Part shown: one piece after another, positions 54,901 to 64,000 of the stretch | Layout: each line of letters opens with the position of its first letter | How positions within the stretch are numbered: position 1 is the first letter of the stretch | Source of the DNA: Streptomyces seoulensis | GTDB taxonomy: Bacteria > Actinomycetota > Actinomycetes > Streptomycetales > Streptomycetaceae | Length of the DNA stretch: 64,000 nt | NCBI GenBank assembly: GCA_013364255.1 | Contig: CP054936.1 | Coordinates: 310,001-374,000, forward strand | Direction of reading: 5' to 3' | Notes under the pieces: model-generated | What the model was told of the DNA's origin: nothing | Database searches by the model: none | The model's input: only the letters and a program-made list of their open reading frames with translations | Made by a program: the position numbers and the translations under genes

Positions 54901-57900
54901 CGACGACGCGGAGAGTCCCCTGGTCGCGGCCGTCGTCGAGACGCTGCCGCCCGATGCCGTCCTGGTGCCGTGTGCGGGCGCCGCGAGTCGCGCCTCGATG
55001 GCCAGCATGCTCACCGAGCACAAGCCGCGGCATGCCGTGTCGCTCCTGGCTCTGGGGAGCGCCCCGGCGGCAGCGACCCTGGCGCTCGTGCAGGCCTGCT
55101 CGGATGTGGGCCTGGACGGTTCGCTCTGGTGCCTGACGTCCGGCGCGGTGTCCGTGGGTCCCGCCGATCAGCTGCGCAATCCGGACCAGGCGTCGGTCTG
55201 GGGGCTGGGGCAGGTGGCGGGTCTGGAGCATCCTGACTGGTGGGGTGGCCTCGTCGATCTCCCGGAGCGTCTGGACCCCCGGGCCTCGGCACGGCTCGCG
55301 GCTGTCCTGGCAGGGCAGTGGGACGAGGACCAGCTGGCCGTACGGCCCTCGGGGGTGTTCGCCCGGCGTCTGACCCGGGCCGCCGCTCCGGCCGGCCCGC
55401 CGGCGTGGTCCACCGCCGGTGCGGCGCTCGTCACCGGCGGCACCGGTGCGCTCGGCGGACACGTCGCGCGCTGGCTGGTGCGTTCCGGTGTCCGTCATGT
55501 CATTCTCACGAGCCGCCGTGGCGTCGAGGCCCCGGGCGCCCGCGAGCTGAAGGCGGAGCTCCAGGAGATCGCTCCCGGCACCCGCGTGGACATCGAGGCC
55601 TGCGACGTCGCCGACCGTTCGGCTCTCCTCCGTCTGCTCGATGAAGTGGACACGCCGATCACCGCGGTCTTCCACACGGCAGGCGTGGGTACGGACGCGG
55701 CGCTGCGGGACACGGACGCGGCTGTTCTCGAACAAGCGTGGCTGGGCAAGGCCGAAGGCGCCCGGAACCTCGACGAGGCGTTCGCCGGGGTCGCGCTGGA
55801 CGCGTTCGTGCTGTTCTCCTCCGGTGCGGGCATCTGGGGCGGCCGCGGCCAGGGGGCCTACTCCGCCGCCAACGCCTACCTGGACGCCTTGGCGCAAGCA
55901 CGTCGCGCCCGTGGCCTGCACGCCCTCGCCCTCGCGTGGGGCACCTGGAGCGGCGGCGGGATGGCCGCCACGGGATCGGCGGAGGAGTCGCTGCGCCGCA
56001 CCGGTCTGCTGCCCATGGAGCCCGAACTCGCGGTCTCGGCGCTCGCGCGGGCGCTCGGCGGCGACGACACCGCCGTGGTGGTCGCCGATATCGAGTGGGA
56101 CACCTTCGCCCCGGTGCTGACGGCCGCTCGACGCCGTCCTCTCATCGATGATCTCGCCGAGGCGCGGGCGGCGCTGGACGGGGCGGGCACCAGCGCCCGG
56201 GACGACGGCGGCAACGTCTGGCGGACCCGTCTGTCCGGCGCCACCGGTGCCGAGAGGTCGCGTGTCCTGCTCGATCTCGTCCGCAATGAGGTCGCCGCGA
56301 CCCTCGGGCACACGTCCCTCGACGGCGTCTCCGCGCAAGCGGCCTTCCGCAGCCTCGGTGTCGACTCCTTGACCGCGGTGCAGCTGCGGAACCGGCTGCA
56401 GGCCGAGCTGGGAATGTCCCTTCCCTCCACGCTGGTGTTCGACCACCCGTCGCCCGTCGCGCTGGCCTCCTACCTGGACGGGGAGCTGTTCGGCGAGGGC
56501 GCCCCGGCCGACGCTCCCGGCGGGGCCGTGGCCGCGGTCGACGATCCGGTGGTGATCGTGGCCATGAGCTGCCGTCTTCCCGGCGCCGTCGACTCACCGG
56601 AAGCACTGTGGGACCTGGTGGCGAGTGGCGGTGACGCGGTCTCCGAGTTTCCCGACGACCGTGGCTGGGATCTGCGCCGGCTCTACGATCCGGACCCCGA
56701 CACACCGGGCACCTCGTACACCCGGAGCGGCACCTTCGTCTCGGACGTGGCGGGGTTCGACGCCGAGCTCTTCGGGATCTCTCCGCGTGAGGCGCTGGCG
56801 ATGGATCCGCAGCAGCGGCTGCTGCTGGAGACCTCCTGGGAAGCCTTCGAACGGGCCGGCATCGCGATCGACACCCTGCGGGAGAGCCGGACCGGGGTGT
56901 TCATCGGCTCCGCCACCTCGCACTACGCGGCCGGCGACGCCGGGCAGGGTGCGGAGGGGTATCTGCTCACCGGTACGGCGACGGCTGTGCTCTCGGGCCG
57001 TGTCTCGTACGCGTTCGGTCTGGAGGGGCCCGCGGTCACCGTGGACACCGCGTGTTCGTCGTCGCTGGTCACCATGCACCTGGCGGCGCAGGCGCTGCGC
57101 AGCGGTGAGTGCTCGCTCGCGCTCGCCGGGGGTGTGACGGTGATGGCGACGCCCGCCGCGTTCGTCGAGTTCAGCCGGCAGCGGGGCCTCGCGGTCGACG
57201 GCCGGTGCAAGTCGTTCGCGGCGGCCGCGGACGGGACCGGCTGGGGCGAGGGCGTGGGCGTGCTCGTCCTGGAGCGGCTCTCCGACGCCCGGCGCCACGG
57301 GCACCCGGTGCTGGCGGTGCTGCGGGGTTCGGCCGTCAACCAGGACGGCGCCTCCAACGGCCTCACCGCACCCAACGGCCCCTCCCAGCAACGCGTCATC
57401 CGCCAGGCCCTCGCCAACGCCGGGCTGCGTCCCGACGAGGTGGACGCCGTCGAGGCCCACGGCACCGGCACCCGCCTCGGCGACCCCATCGAGGCCCAGG
57501 CGTTGCTGGCCACCTACGGACAGGACCGCGAACAGCCCCTCTGGCTCGGCTCGGTGAAGTCCAACATCGGCCACACCCAGTCGGCTGCCGGGGTGGCGGG
57601 TGTGATCAAGACGGTGATGGCGATGCGGCACCGGGTGCTGCCCCGCACCCTCCACATCGACGAACCCACCCCCCACGTCGACTGGTCGGCGGGCGCGGTC
57701 TCGCTGCTCACCGAGGACCAGCCGTGGCCGGAGACCGACGGTCGCCCTCGGCGTGCGGGGGTCTCCGCGTTCGGGGTCAGCGGGACGAACGCGCACGTCA
57801 TCATCGAGCAGGCGCCGGCTGTCGAGTCCGCCGACGACGGCGAGGAAGACCCCGGACGGCCCTCCCTGCCGGTCGTGCCGTGGGTGATCTCGGCGCGTGA

Positions 57901-60900
57901 CGAGAAGGCGTTGCGGGCCGCGGCGGGCCGGCTGGCCGAACGGGCACAAGACGAGGACGCCGTACTCGACACCGCCCACTCACTCGTGACCAGCCGGGCC
58001 CTGCTCACCGAACGGGCCGTGATCGTCTGCGAAGACCCCGACACCCGCCGACAAGCCCTGGAAACCTTCGCCGCCGGCCACGACAGCCCCCACGTGATCA
58101 CCGGACGCGCATCCGACGAAGCGACCCTCACCATGGTCTTCTCCGGCCAGGGCAGCCAACGCCCCGGCATGGGACGCGAACTCTACGACGCCTACCCCGC
58201 CTACGCCGATGCCTTCGACACCGCCTGCACCGCACTCGACCCCCACCTCGACCACCCCCTCCACGACATCATCCACGGCACCCACACCCACCTCCTCAAC
58301 CAAACCCAATACACCCAACCCGCCATCTTCGCCCTCCAAACCGCCCTCTACCGCCTCTACGAACACTGGGGCATCACCCCCCACACCGTCACCGGCCACT
58401 CCATCGGCGAAATCACCGCCGCCCACATCACCGGCATCCTCACCCTCCAAGAAGCCGCCACCCTCATCACCCACCGCGCCCACCTCATGCAACAACTCCC
58501 CCCAGGCGGCGCCATGGTCGCCATCAACATCACCGAACAAGAAATACAACCCCACCTCACCGGCCACGAACACACCACCGCCATCGCCGCCATCAACAGC
58601 CCCACCTCACTCGTCCTCTCCGGACCCCACACCACCCTCACCACCATCACTGACAACCTCCCCCACCACCGCACCACCTGGCTCAACGTCTCCCACGCCT
58701 TCCACTCCCCCCTCATGCAACCCACCCTCCACCAACTCCACCACACCACCCAACAACTCAACCCCCAACCCCCCACCATCCCCCTCATCTCCACCCTCAC
58801 CGGCCAACCCATCAACCACACCGACCCCCACCACTGGACCCACCACGCACTCCACACCGTCCGCCTCACCGACGCCCTCCACCACATCAACACCCACAAC
58901 CCCCACACCACCTACCTCGAAATAGGACCCGACGCCACCCTCACCCCCCCCCCCCCCCCCAACGCCATCCCCACCCTCCGCAAAAACCAACCCGAAACCC
59001 ACACCCTCACCACCGCCATCGCCCACCTCACCACCCACGGCACCACCCCCAACTGGCACACCTACTACCACCACCCCCACCACACACCCCACCACACCCC
59101 CCTCCCCACCTACCCCTTCCAACACCAACGCTACTGGCTCGACCAGTCCGGGGCGCCGCAGCGGGACGACGGCCCCGTCGACGTCGCCGAGTCCCGTTTC
59201 TGGGACGCGGTCGAACGCCAGGACCTGTCGGCGCTGTCGCGTGAGCTGGGCGATGCCGACGACCAGTGGTCCGACGTGCTGCCGACGCTGGCCGACTGGC
59301 GACGCCGCAACCGGGAGCAGTCCGCGGTGGACTCCTGGCGGTACCGCACGACGTGGGTTCACCTGCCCCCGGAGTCCCACCGGCTCTCCGGCACCTGGCT
59401 CGTCGTCGCGGCGCCCGCGCAGCACGAGCATCCCGATGTCATCGCGGTTCTCGCGGCCCTGCGAGCGGGCGGTGCCGACCCCCGGATCGTGGACCCCGCA
59501 GGCGCCGACACCCCGGGGGCCGTCGGTGCGGTCTCGCTGCTGGCCTGGGACGAAGAACCCGACGCCGCTCACCCCGTGATGTCCCGAGGGCTCACCGCCA
59601 CCGTCGCCCTGGTCCAGGCACTCCAACGTGCCGGGTCGACCGTGCCGCTGTGGTGTCTGACCCGCGGGGCGGTCGCGATCGGCCGGTCGGAGTCGGTGCG
59701 CGTCCCCGCTCAGGCGCGGTTCTGGGGAATGGGGCGCGCGGTCGCCCTCGAATGGCCGGACGGTTGGGGCGGCCTCGTCGATCTGCCCGACCATCTCGAT
59801 GACCGCACCCTGTCCCGGCTTCCGTCGTTGCTGGCCGGCGAGGGCGGCGAGGACCAGGTGGCCGTGCGTGCTTCCGGTGTCTTCGCGCGGCGCCTCAGCC
59901 GCGCCGCGGGCGAAGCGCCGGGGCGTGCCCCCTGGCGGCCGCGCGGCACCGTGCTCATCACCGGCGGCACGGGTGCGCTGGGCGGACATGTCGCCCGCCG
60001 ACTGGCCCGACAGGGCGCCGAGCACTTGCTGCTCGTCGGCCGGAGCGGGCCCGCGGCGGCGGGTGCGGCCGCCCTCGAAGCGGAACTGTCAGCCCTGGGG
60101 GCCAGGGTCACCCTCGCGGCGTGTGACGTCTCCGATCGCTCGGCGGTCGCGGCCCTCCTGACGGCCGTGCCGCAGGAGTTGCCGTTGACGGGCGTCGTCC
60201 ATGCGGCGGGCGTCGGCCAGCTCACGCCTCTGGCGGACCTCGGCATCGACGAGTTCGCCGAGATCGTGCGGGCCAAGACGGCCGGCGCCACTCATCTGGA
60301 CGAACTGCTGGGCGACCGTGAGCTGGACGCCTTCGTCCTGTTCTCCTCGGTGTCCGGGATCTGGGGCACCGGCGGGCAGACGGCGTACGGTGCGGCCAAC
60401 GCCCACCTCGACGCGATCGCCCGCCACCGCCGTGACCGCGGACTGGCCGCGACCTCGGTGGCCTGGGGGCCGTGGGCGGGAGAGGGCATGGCCCGGGGCG
60501 AGTCGGGTGAGCACATGCGCCGTCGCGGGCTGCCCCCGATGCGGCCGGAACTCGCGATCGCGGCACTGGAACGGTCGACGCGTGACCATGACGCCTGCCA
60601 CATCGTGGCGGACGTGCGCTGGGACGACTTCCTGCCCCCGTTCGTCTCGGCGCGTCCCAGCGCCCTGTTCTCCGGTCTCCCGGAGGCGCGTGCACTGCTG
60701 ACCGGCGCGGAGGAGATCCAGGCCACGACGAAGCTGAGCCGGTTCTCCGGGCTCGGTGTCGCCGAGCGCCGGACCCGCTTGCTGGCCGTGGTCACGTCCG
60801 AGGCCGCGGCGGTGCTGGGGCACGCGACAGCCGACGCGGTCGCCGCCGACCGGACGTTCCGCGACCTCGGCTTCGATTCGCTCACCGCGGTGGAGCTGCG

Positions 60901-63900
60901 CAACCGGCTCAGTACCGTGCTCGGGGTCCCGCTGCCCACCACGCTGGTCTTCGACCACCCGGACCCGGAACGTGTGGTCTCCCATCTGCTGACGCTGTTC
61001 GGCGACACGGCGCGGGAGGGCGACGGCGCGGCTCCGCTCTCCACGGCGGAGGAAGCCCTGGCCGTCGTCGGCATCGGCTGCCGGCTGCCCGGCGGGGTAC
61101 GCACCCCCGAGGACCTGTGGCAGCTCCTGGTGGCGGGCGGCGACGCGGTGTCAGGCTTCCCCACCGACCGCGGCTGGGACCTGTCGTCGCTCCTGTCCGA
61201 CGTCGGCTCTCAGGGCAGCAGCACCGCGCACTCGGGCGGGTTCCTGTACGACGCCGCGGAGTTCGACGCGGACTTCTTCGGCATCTCGCCGCGCGAGGCC
61301 CGGGCGATGGACCCGCAGCAGCGGCTGCTGCTGGAGACCGCGTGGGAGACCTTCGAGCGCTCCGGCATGGATCCGCGCTCTCTGCGGGGCAGCAGGACCG
61401 GTGTCTTCGTGGGCGGCAACAGCCAGGACTACGCGTCGTTGCTCCACGATGACGCGCAGGGCACCGAGGGGCACCTGCTCACGGGGAACACGACGAGCGT
61501 GGCGTCCGGGCGGATCGCCTACACCTTCGGGCTGGAAGGCCCGGCCGTCACCATCGACACCGCCTGCTCCTCGTCGCTGGTCGCCCTGCACCTGGCGGCG
61601 AACTCCCTGCGCAACGGCGAATGCACGCTGGCCCTGGCCGGCGGCGTCACCGTGATGGCGACCCCCCGGACGTTCATCGAGTTCAGCCGGCAGGGCGGGC
61701 TGGCCCCCGACGGCCGGTGCAAGGCCTTCTCCGCCGACGCCGACGGAACCGGCTGGGGCGAAGGAGTGGGACTCCTCGTCCTGGAACGCCTCTCCGACGC
61801 CCGGCGCCACGGCCACCCGGTGCTGGCGGTGCTGCGGGGTTCGGCCGTCAACCAGGACGGCGCCTCCAACGGCCTCACCGCACCCAACGGCCCCTCCCAA
61901 CAGCGCGTCATCCGCCAGGCCCTCGCCAACGCCGGGCTGCGTCCCGACGAGGTGGACGCCGTCGAGGCCCACGGCACCGGCACCCGCCTCGGCGACCCCA
62001 TCGAAGCGCAGGCGCTGCTGGCCACCTACGGCCAGGACCGCGAGCAACCCCTCTGGCTCGGCTCGGTGAAGTCCAACATCGGTCACACCCAGGCCGCCGC
62101 GGGTGTGGCGGGTGTGATCAAGATGATCCTCGCCATGCGGCACGGCATCCTCCCCCGCACCCTCCACGCCGACGAACCCACCCCCCACGTCGACTGGACG
62201 TCGGGCGCCGTCTCCCTCCTCACCGAGCAACAGCCCTGGCCCGACCACGACCGGCCCCGCCGCGCCGCCGTCTCCTCCTTCGGCATCAGCGGCACCAACG
62301 CCCACGTCATCCTCGAACAACCCCCCGTCGCCGACGCCCCCGTGGCGAACGCGCCGAGCCCCGGCGCCGTCCCCTGGCTGCTCTCCGGCCGGGACGAGCG
62401 GGCGGTGCGGGCACAGGCGGAACGGCTGGCCGAGCACGTCGACGCCGACGCCTCGGCACTGGACGTGGCGTACTCACTCGCCACCACACGCAGCGCGCTC
62501 GAACACCGTGCGGTCATCGTGGCCGCCGACCCGGCCGACCACACCCAGGCGCTCCGCGCGCTCGCGCAGGGAGTGGCGCATCCCGCGGTGGTCACCGGAC
62601 GCGCGTCCGGCGAGGGCACTCTCACCATGGTCTTCTCCGGCCAGGGCAACCAACGCCCCGGCATGGGACGCGAACTCTACGACACCTACCCCGCCTACGC
62701 CGACGCCTTCGACGCCGCCTGCGCCGCACTCGACCCCCACCTCGACCACCCCCTCCACGACATCATCCACGGCACCCACACCCACCTCCTCAACCAAACC
62801 CAATACACCCAACCCGCCATCTTCGCCCTCCAAACCGCCCTCTACCGCCTCTACGAACACTGGGGCATCACCCCCCACACCGTCACCGGCCACTCCATCG
62901 GCGAAATCACCGCCGCCCACATCACCGGCATCCTCACCCTCCAAGAAGCCGCCACCCTCATCACCCACCGCGCCCACCTCATGCAACAACTCCCCCCAGG
63001 CGGCGCCATGGTCGCCATCAACATCACCGAACAAGAAATACAACCCCACCTCACCGGCCACGAACACACCACCGCCATCGCCGCCATCAACAGCCCCACC
63101 TCCCTCGTCCTCTCCGGACCCCACACCACCCTCACCACCATCATTGACAACCTCCCCCACCACCGCACCACCTGGCTCAACGTCTCCCACGCCTTCCACT
63201 CCCCCCTCATGCAACCCACCCTCCACCAACTCCACCACACCACCCGACAACTCAACCCCCCCCCCCCCACCAACCCCCTCATCTCCACCCTCACCGGCCA
63301 ACCCATCAACCACACCGACCCCCACCACTGGACCCACCACGCCCTCCACACCGTCCGCCTCACCGACGCCCTCCACCACATCAACACCCACAACCCCACC
63401 ACCACCTACCTCGAAATAGGACCCGACGCCACCCTCACCCCCCACCTCCCCCCCAACGCCATCCCCACCCTCCGCAAAAACCAACCCGAAACCCACACCC
63501 TCACCACCGCCATCGCCCACCTCACCACCCACGGCACCACCCCCAACTGGCACACCTACTACCACCACCCCCACCACACACCCCACCACACCCCCCTCCC
63601 CACCTACCCCTTCCAACACCAACGCTACTGGCCGAACGCCTCTCCCCTGCACCAGCGGGGAACCCGCTCCGAACACCCCCTGCTCTCCGCGAGCGTCGAC
63701 CTGGCGCACAGCAGCGGGACGCTGCTCACCGGCCGGATCTCCGTGGCCGCGCAGCCGTGGCTGGCCGATCACGTCGTCGCGGGTGCGATCGTCTTCCCCG
63801 GGACGGCGTTCGTGGAACTCGTTCTGCACGCGGCACAGCGGTCGGGGCACCACGGTTTGGCGGAACTCACGCTGGAGAGCCCGCTGCTGATGACCGAAGA

Positions 63901-64000
63901 GGGCTCCGTGGACCTCCAGGTCGCGGTGGGCGAGCCGGACGCCGACGGCAAGCGTGCGGTGACCGTCCACTCCAGGCCCGACGTGGACAGCGCCTGGCAG
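51911..64000 (+). CDS. Modular type I PKS 2: modules 4-6, 3' end outside window
   Basis: The frame is open from ATG 51911 to the window end (4030 codons); I checked it is continuous by following the YPFQHQRYW junction of each module. The N-terminus (about residues 1-33, charged, with [15 protein letters not shown]) is a coiled-coil docking helix that should pair with the C-terminus of PKS 1. Domain order: KS-AT-KR-ACP, KS-AT-KR-ACP, KS-AT-DH-(cut). All three ATs are predicted to use malonyl-CoA. No thioesterase is reached, so the chain continues beyond the window. The gap from PKS 1 is 46 bp with no terminator. Confidence 0.96.
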   Translation, partial: MAQEEKLFGYLKRVTADLQQARERLSEVEGRAREPIAIVAMACRFPGGVDSAESLWNLVASGADAVSGFPTDRGWDLPGLADPTHPGGSITREGGFLHDAAEFDAALFGISPREALAMDPQQRHLLETAWETLENAGIDPTSLHGTPTGVFTGVMYNDYAARFTTAPQEVAGHLGNGSAPSIASGRISYTFGLEGPAVTIDTACSSSLVALHLAANALRNNECTLALAGGVTIMSTPGTFTEFTHQGGLSPDGRCKAFSADADGTGWGEGVGLLLLERLSDAQRHHHPVLAVLRGSAVNQDGASNGLTAPNGPSQQRVIRQALTNAGLRPDEVDAVEAHGTGTRLGDPIEAQALQATYGHNREQPLWLGSVKSNIGHTQAAAGAAGVIKMVMAMRHGILPRTLHADEPTPHVDWTTGAVSLLTTPQPWPDHDRPRRAAVSSFGISGTNAHIILEQPPLAEITATDEAAPPATDEPAPPVVPWFLSADSRAALSEQAERLMAALVPGASSLDVGRSLALGRAALDERAVVLAGGDTDRREALAALARGEAHPAVVTGRVSGEGTLTMVFSGQGSQRPGMGRELYDTYPAFADAFDAACTAVDPHLDHPLHDIIHGTHTHLLNQTQYTQPAIFALQTALYRLYEHWGITPHTVTGHSIGEITAAHITGILTLQEAATLITHRAHLMQQLPPGGAMVAINITEQEIQPHLTGHEHTTAIAAINSPTSLVLSGPHTTLTTITNNLPHHRTTWLNVSHAFHSPLMQPTLHQLHHTTQQLNPQPPTIPLISTLTGQPINHTDPHHWTHHALHTVRLTDALHHINTHNPTTTYLEIGPDATLTPPPPPNAIPTLRKNQPETHTLTTAIAHLTTHGTTPNWHTYYHHPHHTPHHTPLPTYPFQHQRYWLPGPDRDVPAERAADSAFWRAIEREDLEALTDMLTLGDQEAQHVLAPALSLISDWRRKQTDQETVDSWRYQVGWRPLARPAGSPTASGERPLVFLPADDAESPLVAAVVETLPPDAVLVPCAGAASRASMASMLTEHKPRHAVSLLALGSAPAAATLALVQACSDVGLDGSLWCLTSGAVSVGPADQLRNPDQASVWGLGQVAGLEHPDWWGGLVDLPERLDPRASARLAAVLAGQWDEDQLAVRPSGVFARRLTRAAAPAGPPAWSTAGAALVTGGTGALGGHVARWLVRSGVRHVILTSRRGVEAPGARELKAELQEIAPGTRVDIEACDVADRSALLRLLDEVDTPITAVFHTAGVGTDAALRDTDAAVLEQAWLGKAEGARNLDEAFAGVALDAFVLFSSGAGIWGGRGQGAYSAANAYLDALAQARRARGLHALALAWGTWSGGGMAATGSAEESLRRTGLLPMEPELAVSALARALGGDDTAVVVADIEWDTFAPVLTAARRRPLIDDLAEARAALDGAGTSARDDGGNVWRTRLSGATGAERSRVLLDLVRNEVAATLGHTSLDGVSAQAAFRSLGVDSLTAVQLRNRLQAELGMSLPSTLVFDHPSPVALASYLDGELFGEGAPADAPGGAVAAVDDPVVIVAMSCRLPGAVDSPEALWDLVASGGDAVSEFPDDRGWDLRRLYDPDPDTPGTSYTRSGTFVSDVAGFDAELFGISPREALAMDPQQRLLLETSWEAFERAGIAIDTLRESRTGVFIGSATSHYAAGDAGQGAEGYLLTGTATAVLSGRVSYAFGLEGPAVTVDTACSSSLVTMHLAAQALRSGECSLALAGGVTVMATPAAFVEFSRQRGLAVDGRCKSFAAAADGTGWGEGVGVLVLERLSDARRHGHPVLAVLRGSAVNQDGASNGLTAPNGPSQQRVIRQALANAGLRPDEVDAVEAHGTGTRLGDPIEAQALLATYGQDREQPLWLGSVKSNIGHTQSAAGVAGVIKTVMAMRHRVLPRTLHIDEPTPHVDWSAGAVSLLTEDQPWPETDGRPRRAGVSAFGVSGTNAHVIIEQAPAVESADDGEEDPGRPSLPVVPWVISARDEKALRAAAGRLAERAQDEDAVLDTAHSLVTSRALLTERAVIVCEDPDTRRQALETFAAGHDSPHVITGRASDEATLTMVFSGQGSQRPGMGRELYDAYPAYADAFDTACTALDPHLDHPLHDIIHGTHTHLLNQTQYTQPAIFALQTALYRLYEHWGITPHTVTGHSIGEITAAHITGILTLQEAATLITHRAHLMQQLPPGGAMVAINITEQEIQPHLTGHEHTTAIAAINSPTSLVLSGPHTTLTTITDNLPHHRTTWLNVSHAFHSPLMQPTLHQLHHTTQQLNPQPPTIPLISTLTGQPINHTDPHHWTHHALHTVRLTDALHHINTHNPHTTYLEIGPDATLTPPPPPNAIPTLRKNQPETHTLTTAIAHLTTHGTTPNWHTYYHHPHHTPHHTPLPTYPFQHQRYWLDQSGAPQRDDGPVDVAESRFWDAVERQDLSALSRELGDADDQWSDVLPTLADWRRRNREQSAVDSWRYRTTWVHLPPESHRLSGTWLVVAAPAQHEHPDVIAVLAALRAGGADPRIVDPAGADTPGAVGAVSLLAWDEEPDAAHPVMSRGLTATVALVQALQRAGSTVPLWCLTRGAVAIGRSESVRVPAQARFWGMGRAVALEWPDGWGGLVDLPDHLDDRTLSRLPSLLAGEGGEDQVAVRASGVFARRLSRAAGEAPGRAPWRPRGTVLITGGTGALGGHVARRLARQGAEHLLLVGRSGPAAAGAAALEAELSALGARVTLAACDVSDRSAVAALLTAVPQELPLTGVVHAAGVGQLTPLADLGIDEFAEIVRAKTAGATHLDELLGDRELDAFVLFSSVSGIWGTGGQTAYGAANAHLDAIARHRRDRGLAATSVAWGPWAGEGMARGESGEHMRRRGLPPMRPELAIAALERSTRDHDACHIVADVRWDDFLPPFVSARPSALFSGLPEARALLTGAEEIQATTKLSRFSGLGVAERRTRLLAVVTSEAAAVLGHATADAVAADRTFRDLGFDSLTAVELRNRLSTVLGVPLPTTLVFDHPDPERVVSHLLTLFGDTAREGDGAAPLSTAEEALAVVGIGCRLPGGVRTPEDLWQLLVAGGDAVSGFPTDRGWDLSSLLSDVGSQGSSTAHSGGFLYDAAEFDADFFGISPREARAMDPQQRLLLETAWETFERSGMDPRSLRGSRTGVFVGGNSQDYASLLHDDAQGTEGHLLTGNTTSVASGRIAYTFGLEGPAVTIDTACSSSLVALHLAANSLRNGECTLALAGGVTVMATPRTFIEFSRQGGLAPDGRCKAFSADADGTGWGEGVGLLVLERLSDARRHGHPVLAVLRGSAVNQDGASNGLTAPNGPSQQRVIRQALANAGLRPDEVDAVEAHGTGTRLGDPIEAQALLATYGQDREQPLWLGSVKSNIGHTQAAAGVAGVIKMILAMRHGILPRTLHADEPTPHVDWTSGAVSLLTEQQPWPDHDRPRRAAVSSFGISGTNAHVILEQPPVADAPVANAPSPGAVPWLLSGRDERAVRAQAERLAEHVDADASALDVAYSLATTRSALEHRAVIVAADPADHTQALRALAQGVAHPAVVTGRASGEGTLTMVFSGQGNQRPGMGRELYDTYPAYADAFDAACAALDPHLDHPLHDIIHGTHTHLLNQTQYTQPAIFALQTALYRLYEHWGITPHTVTGHSIGEITAAHITGILTLQEAATLITHRAHLMQQLPPGGAMVAINITEQEIQPHLTGHEHTTAIAAINSPTSLVLSGPHTTLTTIIDNLPHHRTTWLNVSHAFHSPLMQPTLHQLHHTTRQLNPPPPTNPLISTLTGQPINHTDPHHWTHHALHTVRLTDALHHINTHNPTTTYLEIGPDATLTPHLPPNAIPTLRKNQPETHTLTTAIAHLTTHGTTPNWHTYYHHPHHTPHHTPLPTYPFQHQRYWPNASPLHQRGTRSEHPLLSASVDLAHSSGTLLTGRISVAAQPWLADHVVAGAIVFPGTAFVELVLHAAQRSGHHGLAELTLESPLLMTEEGSVDLQVAVGEPDADGKRAVTVHSRPDVDSAWQ
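52010..56490 (+). other. PKS2 module 4: KS-AT(malonyl)-KR(A1)-ACP
   Basis: KS about 34-457 with Cys204. AT about 565-900 with Ser655 in GHSIGE and HAFH at 753-756. KR loop at about 1175; LDD is absent, Trp1309 lies eight residues before catalytic Tyr1317 and Gln1314 is retained, which marks an A1-type ketoreductase (L-hydroxyl, no epimerisation). ACP about 1448-1527 with Ser1486 in GVDSL. Expected outcome: secondary alcohol. Most of this KS, from about 52140, and the AT use extremely C-rich codons, unlike the KR and ACP. Confidence 0.92.
53603..54610 (+). repeat. Malonyl AT repeat, copy 2 (module 4)
   Basis: Second 1008-bp copy. With module 6 the match extends upstream to 53555. It carries the 17-C run at 54417-54433. 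Confidence 0.92.
56540..60995 (+). other. PKS2 module 5: KS-AT(malonyl)-KR(A1)-ACP
   Basis: KS about 1544-1968 with Cys1715. AT about 2074-2410 with Ser2164 and HAFH at 2262-2265. KR loop at about 2684, no LDD, Trp2818 eight residues before Tyr2826, Gln2823 retained: A1 type again. ACP about 2950-3027 with Ser2990 in GFDSL. Expected outcome: a second alcohol in 1,3 relation to that of module 4. The linker before the AT and the AT itself match module 3 almost base for base over 1266 bp. Confidence 0.92.
58130..59137 (+). repeat. Malonyl AT repeat, copy 3 (module 5)
   Basis: Third 1008-bp copy, part of a longer 1266-bp match to module 3 (57878-59143). It carries the 17-C run at 58944-58960. 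Confidence 0.92.
61055..64000 (+). other. PKS2 module 6: KS-AT(malonyl)-DH (cut by window end)
   Basis: KS about 3049-3474 with Cys3219. AT about 3572-3907 with Ser3662 in GHSIGE and HAFH at 3760-3763. A DH domain starts at about 3922 with His3954 in HxxxGxxxxP. The rest, presumably KR and ACP and possibly ER, lies outside the window. Confidence 0.9.
62624..63631 (+). repeat. Malonyl AT repeat, copy 4 (module 6)
   Basis: Fourth 1008-bp copy. At the place of the 17-C run it reads CCCCCCACCTCCCCCCC (63438-63454), giving His-Leu instead of Pro-Pro, but it has its own 13-C run at 63256-63268. Confidence 0.92.

Noticed and set aside
1..64000. Insertion sequences, phage genes, tRNA or rRNA genes
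   Set aside because: I saw no transposase or integrase motifs, terminal inverted repeats with target duplications, or tRNA cloverleaf sequences in the regions between genes.

Overview
The window is high-GC actinomycete DNA, most likely from Streptomyces or a close relative. Pointers to this are the dense GC-rich coding, GTG starts, ATGA-coupled gene pairs, a rare TTA codon in a LuxR-type regulator (typical of bldA control), [3Fe-4S] ferredoxins next to P450 genes, and giant modular type I polyketide synthase (PKS) genes. I recognise no known compound.

Layout. 1-2033: flank, with the end of a ricin-B lectin gene, a strong hairpin, and a divergent SDR/TetR pair. 2034-3013: no gene seen. 3014-33561: regulatory and tailoring part of a biosynthetic cluster. 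It holds a LuxR regulator, a SnoaL-like protein, an alpha/beta hydrolase, a truncated ANL adenylating enzyme coupled to a class III CoA-transferase, a methyltransferase-esterase-phosphatase operon, a P450 with two luciferase-like monooxygenases, a second methyltransferase, a P450-ferredoxin-kinase-aldo/keto reductase operon, a third methyltransferase, and a plus-strand operon of two CitE-like lyases, a cyclase-family protein, a P450 and an MmgE/PrpD protein. Then follow a secreted tandem SnoaL-like protein, a TauD-type dioxygenase, a type II thioesterase with a P450, a fourth methyltransferase, an MFS exporter and a second ferredoxin. 33964-64000: two collinear PKS genes, the second running off the window.

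PKS reading. PKS1 is KSQ-AT-ACP (loading), then KS-AT-KR-ACP, KS-AT-DH-KR-ACP and KS-AT-DH-KR-ACP. PKS2 continues with KS-AT-KR-ACP, KS-AT-KR-ACP and KS-AT-DH (cut). The AT motifs predict methylmalonyl-CoA for the loading module and modules 1-2, and malonyl-CoA for modules 3-6. The inferred start of the chain is propionate; hydroxyl plus methyl; methyl-branched double bond; double bond (a conjugated diene); then two hydroxyls set by A1-type ketoreductases; then at least one more dehydrating module.

How it fits together. An 18-nt half-site, consensus GAAGTGRACYTTSGTRCA, occurs in facing pairs in six cluster intergenic regions, with weaker single copies in two more. It lies in front of most tailoring operons and between the PKS gene and its divergent ferredoxin, which suggests one regulator controls the whole cluster; the LuxR gene with the TTA codon is the obvious candidate. 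The CoA-transferase, CitE pair and PrpD-family protein resemble C5-dicarboxylate (itaconate/citramalate type) chemistry and may make or attach an unusual acyl unit. The four malonyl AT segments are nearly identical 1-kb repeats of extremely C-rich, G-poor coding sequence, as are the two extender methylmalonyl ATs, which points to recent homogenisation.
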